From Aeoliella mucimassa (GTDB lineage Bacteria; Planctomycetota; Planctomycetia; Pirellulales; Lacipirellulaceae): 64,000 nt of DNA. How positions within the stretch are numbered: the first letter of the stretch is position 1; every line of letters starts with the position of its first letter. Shown piece by piece: positions 50,872 through 59,147 of this stretch. The notes under the pieces were generated by a model. The model was not told the DNA's origin and did not search any database. It was given only the letters and a program-made list of their open reading frames with translations. Location: NCBI RefSeq assembly GCF_007748035.1, contig NZ_CP036278.1, forward strand, positions 6,386,001-6,450,000, read 5' to 3'. The position numbers were made by a program, and so were the translations under genes.

Positions 50872-51068
50872 AAGAAACTCTGTGGGGGCACCCGGCTATC
50901 GGAAACGTGTTATTCGGAACAGTACCGTCCTCACACACTTCGACAGGATAGCTAACCACCGACTGCAGTTGACCGGCGACGCCCGCGAGTAGAATGGTGT
51001 GGTCGGTTGGACGCCTGCTGCCACGGGCGGCCGGCAATTGAGCCTTTTACGTTAGACGTCACAAATTA
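50872..51068. other. Gap between element A copy 2 and PD-(D/E)XK-like gene
   Basis: About 200 bases with no gene seen. It includes the GGCACCCGG text at 50887-50895 noted with the IS end, and must carry the promoter for the next gene. Confidence 0.4.
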
Positions 51069-51959
51069 ATGCCTCGACGAACCAACGACTTCCAGTGCCT
51101 TGTCACTCTACTTACAGCAACGCTTGCTGGGAAGGCGCAAGTTATTGAATCCGCGATGCTCACTGATCGCGTGAGTGATGAGGAGCGAGAGGTTGACATA
51201 CTGGTTGTAGCGGAAGCCGGAGGCTACACAGTACGAATTGGTATTGAAGTGATCTCATGGGCTCGGCCAGCCGATACGCCATGGATCGAGAAGATGCGAG
51301 CCAAGCACGAAAACTTAGCGACAGACAAGTTGATTCTTGTCTCTGAAAGTGGTTTCTATAAGCCTGCTCGCCGCAAAGCCGAATTCTACGGTATAGAAGT
51401 GCTCACGCTCGAAGAGGCAGACGAAGCGGATTGGCCACTGATAGCTAATCTGACAGCTTCCGGTGTCTTTGAGGTGATGACAATCAGCTTCGACGTGACA
51501 GGCATTCTGCAACAGGACACTGGCATCCGAGAGCAGATTCCAATTTCTCTTGCGACTTCGCTCTCAACGGCTCAGGGGCCAGTAACTATGGATCAGTTCG
51601 TCCGCTCCATCCTGGACAAGCTGGAGGTGCGAGATGTGCTTCGGCAGAACATCTCATCTGATAAACCACATGATTTCTGGTTTCGTTACTCACATCCCAA
51701 TGGCTTGTGGCGATACGAGGAAGAGGGAAAGGCCGGCCAGTTCGTCGAACTGCGCGTTGGCTTGAAAGTGCTCAACTCGGCTTCTCCTGTACAATATGCA
51801 TCTGGCACATTCCGATCAGTGCCTTTTGTTTCCGGCACTTCGACATCAGGCAAGCCCGTTCAGTTCGTCTTGGCAAAGAGTCCAGACGGCACTTCCTCCG
51901 GATACCTTATCGACCATTCAGGCGTTCGAACTCTGTCATCCAACGTGGTGATGAAATGA
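51069..51959 (+). CDS. PD-(D/E)XK-like hypothetical protein lacking the catalytic Lys
   Basis: 296 residues. The N-terminal 120 residues look like a restriction-endonuclease-like fold: EREVDILVVAEAGGY with Asp43, then RIGIEVISWARPADTPWIEK with Glu60, and LILVSESGFYKPARRKAEFY continuing to GIEVLTL. In relatives the strand reads ExK or ECR, but here it is EVI, so the basic catalytic residue seems missing. The remainder is a beta-rich domain of unknown type. It may be a DNA-binding or degenerate nuclease. It follows an IS element, and its codon use is less GC-rich than the core genes. Confidence 0.65.
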   Translation: MPRRTNDFQCLVTLLTATLAGKAQVIESAMLTDRVSDEEREVDILVVAEAGGYTVRIGIEVISWARPADTPWIEKMRAKHENLATDKLILVSESGFYKPARRKAEFYGIEVLTLEEADEADWPLIANLTASGVFEVMTISFDVTGILQQDTGIREQIPISLATSLSTAQGPVTMDQFVRSILDKLEVRDVLRQNISSDKPHDFWFRYSHPNGLWRYEEEGKAGQFVELRVGLKVLNSASPVQYASGTFRSVPFVSGTSTSGKPVQFVLAKSPDGTSSGYLIDHSGVRTLSSNVVMK

Positions 51960-52309
51960 GGTCAAACATGGGCCTGAAGTCGAGTCCGTACTGCGCCGTC
52001 GAGTTTGGCTCTTTTTCTTCGCCGTCGTAATAGGCGCAGTACGGTCCAGCTTAGGCTTGACGTTCGCTGGAAAGACGCTGCCTCACAAATACGCCCCCCT
52101 ATATGACAACTGCGGATCCTCACCAATCGGACTCAAGACCCGACACTTTCCATGCGAAAGCTGCCGCGATGGTGGCTTTTGTGCGATCGCATTAGTTCTC
52201 ACTACAATCTTTGCTCCCATCACTTGGCTCAAAGCACTCGCCGACGGTTTGCTTTTCGTGACAATATTTCCGACCGTGGGGCTCCCACCGACATCCAGCC
52301 AAACGCCAG
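51960..52309. other. Gene-poor stretch with a 12-bp inverted repeat
   Basis: No real gene is apparent. CCGTACTGCGCC (51986-51997) and GGCGCAGTACGG (52033-52044) form a perfect 12-bp inverted repeat with a 35-base interior containing TTTTTC. It could end the upstream transcript or be a remnant of a mobile element. The open frame 52057-52386 overlaps the next gene antisense and has no protein character. Confidence 0.55.
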
Positions 52310-52903
52310 TTACCGAACCTGTTCGCCGTCGAGGTGGTAGATGGCTAGGTGGGTGCCGTCGAGACCTAGCACTTCGTCGATGCTAAAGGTGCCTTCCACG
52401 GCGATGGGGCGGGCGCTGAAGTCGGCCGTCTTGCCTGCTTCCATTTCGACAAAGATGCAGTCGAACAGCGCGGCGCCGGGGCCGAAGCAGCACTCGAGGT
52501 TGTCGCGGACCAGCACGAACTGCGTGATGCCCGACCGCTGCATCGTGGGATACATGTAGCCCCGAATGCGGATGCGCTGGCCATCGAGGTTCACGATTTC
52601 GTCGGTCAGCATCTCGCGCTCAAACGGCTCGTCCGGTTCGATATCAAACTTCATGTCGTCGAACGTCTTGTCGACCAGCTTGCCAGTCGGCCCTGGATCG
52701 GCGGTCGCTTTCGCAGGCTCGTTGGCTGCAGTGGTTTCGGTCGCGGTCGACGGGGACGACTCGTCCGGCTCGGCGGTCGACGACATTTCGGACAACGTGG
52801 TCGTGGTCGACGAGTGGTCGCAACCGGTGGTCGCTACGACGACCACGGCCAGCATCGCCAGCGTGCTACGTAGGCTCAAGGGTCTGATCGAGTGGATGCT
52901 CAT
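52310..52903 (-). CDS. Putative lipoprotein with CCFG motif (DUF3299-like)
   Basis: 197 residues from ATG at 52903, chosen because it opens a lipoprotein signal (LAMLAVVVVATTGC, Cys about 28). A Ser/Thr/Glu-rich linker follows. The C-terminal domain has GYMYPTMQRSGITQFVLVRD, then NLECCFGPG and AVEGTFSIDEVLGLDG, an OB-like pattern resembling DUF3299. The pair of Cys in CCFG may bind a metal. It shares this motif with the next gene upstream (52980-53708), with which it probably forms a unit. The role is unknown. Confidence 0.7.
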   Translation of the reverse strand: MSIHSIRPLSLRSTLAMLAVVVVATTGCDHSSTTTTLSEMSSTAEPDESSPSTATETTAANEPAKATADPGPTGKLVDKTFDDMKFDIEPDEPFEREMLTDEIVNLDGQRIRIRGYMYPTMQRSGITQFVLVRDNLECCFGPGAALFDCIFVEMEAGKTADFSARPIAVEGTFSIDEVLGLDGTHLAIYHLDGEQVR

Positions 52904-52979
52904 CCCTGCTCTTCCGAAGATAGACGGTTCGAGTCGGTCACCATGACTCATGGATCGACGAACGATAGGTCGCGGACAA

Positions 52980-53708
52980 CTACTCGATGTAATCGGCCAT
53001 CATGCCATACACCGGGTTGCTGGTGCCGAAGTTCTGCGGATAGCAGACCAAGCGCCCCCCCAGGCGAGTGACCGACAGGTCGGTATCGGCCGTGAGTCCG
53101 GGCGAGAGCGTGACCAGCACCTGATCGAAGTACTTCACGTTTTGCAGGTCGCCAAAGCAGCAGGTGTTGTTGTCGCGTACCAACAAGAACTGCGTAGCGC
53201 CGCTTCGCGAGTCGGAACTTCCAGGGCGGATGTAGCCTTTAATGAACACCGGTTCGCCATTTTCCAGCACGTCGGTGATCTCTTTAGGAATCGCCCGGCC
53301 TGCTTCTTCGTCCTTTTGACTCGGCTGCAATGTCGAGAACGAAATCCGCCCATAGCCCTCCGGCACCTCGGTCGCATGCTTGTACGAAGCCCAGCCGACG
53401 CCCCAGCAGAGCATCGAAAACGACAGGACGAGTCCCAGGAGGGCGAACTTCTGCCCGGTGTAGATGTCGCTGTTGTTCTTGATTTTCTTCAGCGCCATGA
53501 GCGAGGCGACGATGCCAACCACCGGCACCACCGCGGCGGCGATGGCCACGTCGATAAAGTCGGTCACCGCCAGCATGAACAGCGAGGCGAACCCCAACAA
53601 CGCAGCGATCAACGCACCGGAGTGGAGCGCACGATACTGCAGGGTCGCGTCTTCGAAAGCAGCGGACGTATCGGTTTCGGGCAAGGGCTCGGCGAGAGTC
53701 GTGCTCAT
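52980..53708 (-). CDS. Membrane protein with two helices and CCFG-motif domain
   Basis: 242 residues. The N-terminal half has three hydrophobic helices (about 32-52, 55-72 and 90-110), similar to DUF4190-type anchors. The extracytoplasmic C-terminal half has FIKGYIRPGSSDSRSGATQF, then LLVRDNNTCCFGDLQNVKYF and the strand DQVLVTLSPGL. The last 110 residues resemble the CCFG domain of the lipoprotein at 52310-52903 (LVRDN..CCFG in both), so the two are probable paralogues or partners in one envelope complex. The gap between the two genes is 76 bases. Confidence 0.72.
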   Translation of the reverse strand: MSTTLAEPLPETDTSAAFEDATLQYRALHSGALIAALLGFASLFMLAVTDFIDVAIAAAVVPVVGIVASLMALKKIKNNSDIYTGQKFALLGLVLSFSMLCWGVGWASYKHATEVPEGYGRISFSTLQPSQKDEEAGRAIPKEITDVLENGEPVFIKGYIRPGSSDSRSGATQFLLVRDNNTCCFGDLQNVKYFDQVLVTLSPGLTADTDLSVTRLGGRLVCYPQNFGTSNPVYGMMADYIE

Positions 53709-53790
53709 GGCAATCGAAATACGTAGAAAGGGCGGGAAAGGAAACCGGGAATACTACATTGTAGTTATACGTTCGAAACAGGCGAATGGA

Positions 53791-55524
53791 TCATCCGCCG
53801 CCCCGCATGACTCCCCAAACCAGTACCACCAGCACCCCGGCGGCTACCAGCACGAAGATCATCGCCTTGCCACGGGTGGGGGGCTGGATCGCAGGATCCG
53901 TGGAGCTTTCCTCGAGACCATCGTGCGAAGCATCGGTGCTGTCGGCCACCTGATTGGCGGGCGATCCGGCCGTTTCGGCGGCCACGGCCTCGGTGTCGGG
54001 CGTGTCGGCCGGGGCCTGCGGCTGGTCGCTGGCGACCGCATCGGCGGACTCTTTGACGGCGGCCGAGTCGCTCACTTGCGAGTCGATGGCCGCGTCTGGC
54101 TCTTCCAGCGTGGGTGCGTCGGAACTGTCGGCTGTAGCGAGCGACGCGTCGCTTGACTCTTCGCCGGAGTCGGCCGCGGAGTCCTCGGCAGTTGGCTTGT
54201 TGAGCGCCGGGGCAGTGTCGGCCGGGCGGCTCCCCGCGCGGGCGTATCCCAGGAAGCCAAATGCGGTGAGTGTCCGCGCCCGCTTGAAGGCCTTGGGATC
54301 GAGCGGTTCGAGTTCGGCCAGCGCGGCGGTCGCCTTCTCACCGACCTCGCCTTGTTGCTTGGCTGCCTGATCGAGGTAAGCGACAATCGTATCGCGCACG
54401 TAGCTGCTCTTGTCGGCTTCCTTGAACATGGTGACCAGCTGGTCGAGCACGCCCCAGTCTTCCCAGCGAGCCAGGTCGCGAATGGCCTGCTCGGCCGCGT
54501 CGGGCTTGGCCAGGATCAGCCGCATCGACTGGCACAACCGCTCGAGCGGTACGTCGTCGGTTTCGTCGCCGAGGAACCGCAAGGCGAGCAGCATGCCGTA
54601 CACCTTGGTGGGATCGTCGCTCTCGCTGCTCAGGAACTCGCGATCGAGCAGGTCGAGTCCTTCGGCGCCGGTGAGTTTCAGGTAGCAGCCGACCATCGCG
54701 TTGAAGCCGAGCTGTTTTTGCCGTTGCTCCATGGCAATCATCTCGGGCATCACCGGCAAGGTGATCGCCCCGCCGAGTCCCATGCTGGCGGCGGCCGCGG
54801 CTTCGGCGGCCGAGCGGAGCACTCGGTTGTCGGCCAGCATCATCTCTTCCAAGCGGTGCTGATCCTCCTCGGTACCGACGATGCCGAGCATGGTGAAGTA
54901 CAGGCTGCGGCGGTTGGCGCTAGCCATCGGGTCGATCAGCCATTGCCACAGCTTCTCGCGATCGAAGCCTTCGGAGATCTCCACCAGATCCGAGTACGGT
55001 GCCCGCGCGAACTCGTCGTATGCGTCCTGAGCCAGCAGCGGATCTTCGTGCTGCAGGTAAGGCAGGAAATACTCCATGCGACCAGCCCCATTCTCGGGCA
55101 GGGTCAGCACGTGTTCCACGTACTCGGCAGCGGTTGGCGACACCGCAATGGGAATGTTCCAGTCGAGGCGGTCGGTGCCGCTGCCGCGGATGAAGTAGAG
55201 CTGATCGGCGTTCGCTTCGCCGAAGAACACCGCTTCGATCTCTTCGATGCCGGTCATCACCTCTTCGCCGACCAGCACTTTGACCACGCGGAACTTGGCC
55301 ATGCCGGTGTCGGGGTCGACCACGCCGAACTGCCCGAGTTCGTTCGGTCCCTCGCCCGACTGCGCGGCTGGCTTCACCAGCTTGGCCAGCACCACGGCGT
55401 CGCTACCGGCCATTTCTTCGGCCAAGGTAGCCCGCTCCACGGTACAGAAAGGGCACGCGACGGCCGACTGCCATTGGGCAACCAGCAGGAGTAGAACCAG
55501 CGAACAAACAAATGCATTGCGCAT
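53791..55524 (-). CDS. Secreted protein with C-terminal membrane anchor
   Basis: 577 residues from ATG at 55524, which gives a signal peptide (FVCSLVLLLLVAQWQSAVA). The mature N-terminus has CPFCTVERATLAEEMAGSDA with a CxxC motif, followed by an OB-like/beta region (residues 40-130) and a helical, repeat-like domain to about 420. A Ser/Asp/Ala-rich linker of some 120 residues leads to a single C-terminal helix (AMIFVLVAAGVLVVLVWGVM). It is probably anchored in the membrane and exposed outside the cytoplasm. No family was recognised. It lies just downstream of the ABC exporter genes on the same strand. Confidence 0.7.
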   Translation of the reverse strand: MRNAFVCSLVLLLLVAQWQSAVACPFCTVERATLAEEMAGSDAVVLAKLVKPAAQSGEGPNELGQFGVVDPDTGMAKFRVVKVLVGEEVMTGIEEIEAVFFGEANADQLYFIRGSGTDRLDWNIPIAVSPTAAEYVEHVLTLPENGAGRMEYFLPYLQHEDPLLAQDAYDEFARAPYSDLVEISEGFDREKLWQWLIDPMASANRRSLYFTMLGIVGTEEDQHRLEEMMLADNRVLRSAAEAAAAASMGLGGAITLPVMPEMIAMEQRQKQLGFNAMVGCYLKLTGAEGLDLLDREFLSSESDDPTKVYGMLLALRFLGDETDDVPLERLCQSMRLILAKPDAAEQAIRDLARWEDWGVLDQLVTMFKEADKSSYVRDTIVAYLDQAAKQQGEVGEKATAALAELEPLDPKAFKRARTLTAFGFLGYARAGSRPADTAPALNKPTAEDSAADSGEESSDASLATADSSDAPTLEEPDAAIDSQVSDSAAVKESADAVASDQPQAPADTPDTEAVAAETAGSPANQVADSTDASHDGLEESSTDPAIQPPTRGKAMIFVLVAAGVLVVLVWGVMRGGG

Positions 55525-55582
55525 CGATAAACCTGCCAAGCGAGATGGAGGGAACACTACCAGCTCAAACATTCTACCGAAT

Positions 55583-56911
55583 TTATCGCGTGCCGCTTAG
55601 GGCTTTTGCCACATCGGTGCGATACGCGGTAAACGCAGGAAGGATGCCCGCGACGATGGCCAGGAGCACCAATCCCGGAATCACCCAGATTTCCACCGGG
55701 TCGAAGGCCAGCATCTCGAGCGTGACACCGGTTTGCCGCTCGACGTAGGGGTTTGCGACCCCCACCATCAGGTGCCCCAGCACGATGCCGGCCAGCCCGC
55801 CGAGCACTGCTAGCAAAATGGCTTCGAGCAGCACGATGGTCTGCACCGCCATGCGACTGGCCCCCAACGCCCGCATCACGGCAATATCGTGGGCGCGCTC
55901 CGACATCGAGTTGTAGATGCTCACCAGGATGCCGATGGCTGCGACCAGCACGATCAGCGCGGTAAGCACCAGCAGCACCACCCGTACGGGGCCGATGATA
56001 TTCTGCAGGAGCTGGGTGACGGTTTCGGCGGGGGCGACCGCTTGGGCGCCGGTGCCGCTTTTGTTGATGACCACCATCATGTCGCGCGACGCCATGGGAT
56101 TCTTCGCCCGCACCAGGATCGAGGTCACCTCGCGGCGATCTTCCGGCAGCGGCTCGACTTCGTTGCCTTCGTTGTCGTAGCCAATAGTCGGAGCCCCTGG
56201 CTCGGGGGTGGTCGCCGCAGCGGTGTTGTCGGAGGTTTTTGCCTTGCTGCTCAGCGAGTGCCCTTCGAGCAGGTAGAACCCTTCCATATTGGCAAACACC
56301 GCACGGTCGTTGGCCGTGCCGGTGGGGGCCAGCACGCCGACCACTTTGAAGTCGTCGTGCTTGTTGCCTTCGCCGCTGAGGCCGTGCGTTGGTTTGAACG
56401 TGTCGCCGAGCTTCAGGCCGCCTTGCTTTGCGACCACTGAGCCAATGACCGCTTCGAAGAAGTGGTCGCGCTTGAAGTTCTCCCCTTCGGCGAACTCGTA
56501 GTTGTGCAGGCCATCGTACTTGAGCTTGTCGAACAAGTCGGGCGTGGTGGAGACCACGCGGTACTTGTACTCGCCGACTACCAGCGAATCGCCCAGGCAG
56601 TACGGCACTGCCGCGTCGGTCAGGGGAGCGTACTCCCCGTCGGTGAACTTGCGGTAGTAGTTGTACGAAATCGGATAGAGCGGCTTGCCCAGGTGGTACA
56701 CGGTGCTCAGCACCAACTCGGTGCGGCCGCCGGTTCCGCCGACAATGAAGTGGTATCCTTGGGCGTCCTGCTCGAACTGATCGACCGCGACACGATGGAT
56801 CACCAGCACCACGATCACCGCGGCAACGCCGAGGGCCATCGAAAGTCCGGTAAGGGTCGACGCGAGCGGGCGCTCGGTCATGTTTCGCCAGGCAATGGTT
56901 AAGTAATTCAT
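55583..56911 (-). CDS. ABC transporter permease, MacB/FtsX type
   Basis: 442 residues. One N-terminal helix (LTGLSMALGVAAVIVVLVIH, about 18-37), a large periplasmic domain (40-310) and three C-terminal helices (about 318-345, 370-400 and 405-430) match the MacB_PCD-FtsX layout. The FtsX motif ERAHDIAVMRALGASRMAVQ lies at about 345-364. It is coupled with the ATPase by an ATGA overlap (56908-56911). Such pairs use ATP to push lipoproteins, peptides or envelope signals rather than to import solutes. The substrate is unknown. Confidence 0.9.
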   Translation of the reverse strand: MNYLTIAWRNMTERPLASTLTGLSMALGVAAVIVVLVIHRVAVDQFEQDAQGYHFIVGGTGGRTELVLSTVYHLGKPLYPISYNYYRKFTDGEYAPLTDAAVPYCLGDSLVVGEYKYRVVSTTPDLFDKLKYDGLHNYEFAEGENFKRDHFFEAVIGSVVAKQGGLKLGDTFKPTHGLSGEGNKHDDFKVVGVLAPTGTANDRAVFANMEGFYLLEGHSLSSKAKTSDNTAAATTPEPGAPTIGYDNEGNEVEPLPEDRREVTSILVRAKNPMASRDMMVVINKSGTGAQAVAPAETVTQLLQNIIGPVRVVLLVLTALIVLVAAIGILVSIYNSMSERAHDIAVMRALGASRMAVQTIVLLEAILLAVLGGLAGIVLGHLMVGVANPYVERQTGVTLEMLAFDPVEIWVIPGLVLLAIVAGILPAFTAYRTDVAKALSGTR

Positions 56912-57597
56912 GCTGCGCGTACCACCCTGTTGAGTTCTTCTAAGGCAATCACATGGTCAAACTGATCGGAGACTTCCGGCGAGTGCGTGACCATGAGCAT
57001 GGCTACCTGCTCTTGCACGCAAACCTCGCGAAGCATGTCGACCACTTGCTGCTGATGCCCCGGGTCGATGTTCGCGGTTGGCTCGTCGGCCAGCAGCAGC
57101 TTCGGCTTGTTCACCAGCGCCCGGGCGACCGCGGTGCGTTGCTGCTCGCCGACGCTCATCGACGATGGCTTATGGTGCATGCGATGGCCAAGGCCGACCT
57201 CTTCGAGCAACGCGATCGCCCGACTGCGATCTTTCGGCCGACCGGTAAAAGTCATGCCGAGCATCACGTTCTCGAGCGCGGTGAACGCGGGGAGCAGGTT
57301 GAACGTTTGAAACACGTAGCCGATGTGGTGCGCCCGAAATCGGTCGCGTCCAGCTTCGGCGAGTTCGTGAAACCGAACCCCAGCGAACATGATGCTGCCC
57401 GAATCAATCGGCGTAAGACCGGCAATCGCGTGCAGCAGCGTGGTCTTTCCACAGCCGCTCCGCCCGCGGATCACAATCTGATCGCCCGGCGAGATCGCCA
57501 AGTGCTCGATATCGAGAATCGGCAACAGGTCGCCGTTCGGCTCGCGGTACGCCTTTTGAACGTTCTTGAGTTCAACGAGTGTTTTTTTGTCGGACAT
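56908..57597 (-). CDS. ABC transporter ATP-binding protein, LolD/MacB type
   Basis: 229 residues with Walker A GRSGCGKTT (about 44-52), the Q-loop region GYVFQTFNLLPAFTALENV, and Walker B LLLADEPTANIDPGHQQQ. The signature is SMSVGEQQRTAVARALVNKP, in which LSGGQ is replaced by SVGEQ, a tolerated MacB-type variant. The catalytic His is in MLMVTHSPEV. It is the first gene of the pair with the permease and overlaps its start by four bases. Confidence 0.93.
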   Translation of the reverse strand: MSDKKTLVELKNVQKAYREPNGDLLPILDIEHLAISPGDQIVIRGRSGCGKTTLLHAIAGLTPIDSGSIMFAGVRFHELAEAGRDRFRAHHIGYVFQTFNLLPAFTALENVMLGMTFTGRPKDRSRAIALLEEVGLGHRMHHKPSSMSVGEQQRTAVARALVNKPKLLLADEPTANIDPGHQQQVVDMLREVCVQEQVAMLMVTHSPEVSDQFDHVIALEELNRVVRAA

Positions 57598-57744
57598 GGG
57601 ATTCCACGTGGAAATACGACCCCCGCCCCGCTGTCGTCGAGGGAGGCCGGTGCTTACCCGCTCCGTCGCCAGCTGCGGTGCAGTTGGAGGAGCCCTGGTT
57701 CTCGCAATTGAATTGCAAATGCAATTCTACCTACAAAACAACGC

Positions 57745-58788
57745 TTATTCTACTGGCATTCCATGTTCTACGGAAACTGCCCCCGGTTGGTTGACCCACT
57801 CGGGCCAAATTCGCCGTTTTATCGCCGGAACACCCGGCATCAGGGCGAGTACCACGAAGATCACCACCCCCCAAATCTGGCCGTAGTCCAGCTCACCACC
57901 TGAGTAATAGGCATCGAGCTGGTTCTCGTCGAACGTTTCTCCCCCGTTGGCTGTTAGCAGGGCGACCGCCAGGTCGCGCGGTATCGGTACCGGCACTCCT
58001 CGCACGCGGCAATCGGCCATGGCAACGCCCCGTACCCGGCCTGGCTTACGAAAGTAGCCATAGTCAACGATATGTCCATCGGTACTGTCGGCCGGCAGCG
58101 GAGTGGTGAGCAACTCCAACGCTTGCTCAAACGTCAGATCGACCGGCTCGGTCCAATGCACACCGCGCCCGGCCGCTTCGATCAGCAGGATCGTGTTGGA
58201 AGCGCCATCGGTCGCCTCGCGTAAGGTTCGCGGTTCCCCATCGCCCCAGATGGTCTGGGGACCTGTCACGGCGAAATAGTTCGTATGACAAGCAACATCA
58301 CTCTCGGGGCACTCATATACCTCAGTTTCTATATGGGCGAACTGCTTGCGATTGCTGGGTCCATCCCAGGGCTCAGCGAAGTTGTAAGCATCGAACAAAG
58401 ATTGCTGATCGATCTGTGGCAAGATGAGCACTCGCCAACTGCATGGCACCGAGTTTTGATTTGCCTTATCGCCCACGGGTGGGAAGTTGCCAGTCGCAGA
58501 TTCGTATTTGCTTACCCCCCACGCTAGTTGCCTGAGATTTTTCACACACCTCGCTCCACCTGGGGACTTCAAGCTATAGCACAACCCATGCAACATAAAG
58601 AACATGATCAGCAGTAGCATCGCAGCACCGATTAACACAAAGGCGTACCCTCGCCAGAGCAAATAAAAGAACACCGACCAGAAGCCCAACACCATGGCGG
58701 CGACCACCAGGCCGGATGTGCCAAAAACCGCAATTGCTGCGGCGATCAACGCGAACAGATACAGGAACGTGGCGAGGCGAAAGGTCAT
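57745..58788 (-). CDS. DUF1559-type protein with replaced membrane N-terminus
   Basis: 347 residues. The usual DUF1559 protein starts with a type-IV-pilin-like helix, but here three N-terminal membrane helices occur within residues 1-75. The DUF1559 features follow: CVKNLRQLAWGVSKYESATG (about 81-100, the conserved C.NLKQL region), NFPPVGD, SWRVLILPQIDQQSLFDAYN and REATDGASNTILLIEAAGRG. A C-terminal helix (IWGVVIFVVLALMPGVPAI) adds a second anchor. This is therefore an integral membrane variant of the planctomycete DUF1559 family. It has no neighbours on its strand. Confidence 0.8.
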   Translation of the reverse strand: MTFRLATFLYLFALIAAAIAVFGTSGLVVAAMVLGFWSVFFYLLWRGYAFVLIGAAMLLLIMFFMLHGLCYSLKSPGGARCVKNLRQLAWGVSKYESATGNFPPVGDKANQNSVPCSWRVLILPQIDQQSLFDAYNFAEPWDGPSNRKQFAHIETEVYECPESDVACHTNYFAVTGPQTIWGDGEPRTLREATDGASNTILLIEAAGRGVHWTEPVDLTFEQALELLTTPLPADSTDGHIVDYGYFRKPGRVRGVAMADCRVRGVPVPIPRDLAVALLTANGGETFDENQLDAYYSGGELDYGQIWGVVIFVVLALMPGVPAIKRRIWPEWVNQPGAVSVEHGMPVE

Positions 58789-58887
58789 CGTTTGGGCTTC
58801 GAATGATTACCTAACTCGTGGAGGTTCTGTCGATTCTACTCGGTTTTCATGTGGACCTCCGTGTCGAGCTTCGCAAAACGAATGTGT

Positions 58888-58918
58888 TTGACATAGAAAC
58901 CGAATAAATTCTTACAAT
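58888..58918 (+). promoter_or_regulatory. Candidate promoter of the tdh-kbl operon
   Basis: TTGACA (58888-58893), a 19-base spacer and TACAAT (58913-58918). The spacing is one to two bases longer than ideal. It would give a leader of about 220 bases before tdh. Confidence 0.45.
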
Positions 58919-59029
58919 TTTGCCTTTTTGGATGTTTTCGGGAATGAAATTCTGCCTTCAGTAGCTATACATAACTTAGCAGTGGTTGCTAAATCATTAG
59001 TCGACCACTCATTCTTGTGCCCCCCTGAT

Positions 59030-59079
59030 ACACACTGGGGACTTGCGGGTTCTACCCAAGGGTCCCTGGTGTGTTTTTA
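59030..59079 (+). terminator. Terminator-like hairpin in the tdh leader (possible attenuator)
   Basis: ACACACTGGGGAC (59030-59042) pairs with GTCCCTGGTGTGT (59062-59074) over 13 pairs including two G-U. The interior holds a second small stem, and TTTTTA follows immediately. It has the shape of an intrinsic terminator, but no plus-strand gene precedes it. It stands about 70 bases before the tdh start, so it may regulate tdh-kbl by premature termination. No glycine-riboswitch consensus was seen upstream. Confidence 0.6.
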
Positions 59080-59147
59080 TTTGGTCGATTAGCGTGAGGG
59101 GATTCGCTTCTATTGCTTTCCCCTTTCCCTCTCAGCGGGTCCCCACC

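Noticed and set aside
52057-52386. 109-residue plus-strand ORF after the PD-(D/E)XK-like gene
   Set aside because: Overlaps the 3' end of the opposite-strand lipoprotein gene, has no ribosome-binding site and no protein-like pattern.
58925-59029. Glycine riboswitch upstream of tdh
   Set aside because: The conserved glycine aptamer text was not found; only a terminator-like hairpin remains as evidence for leader control.
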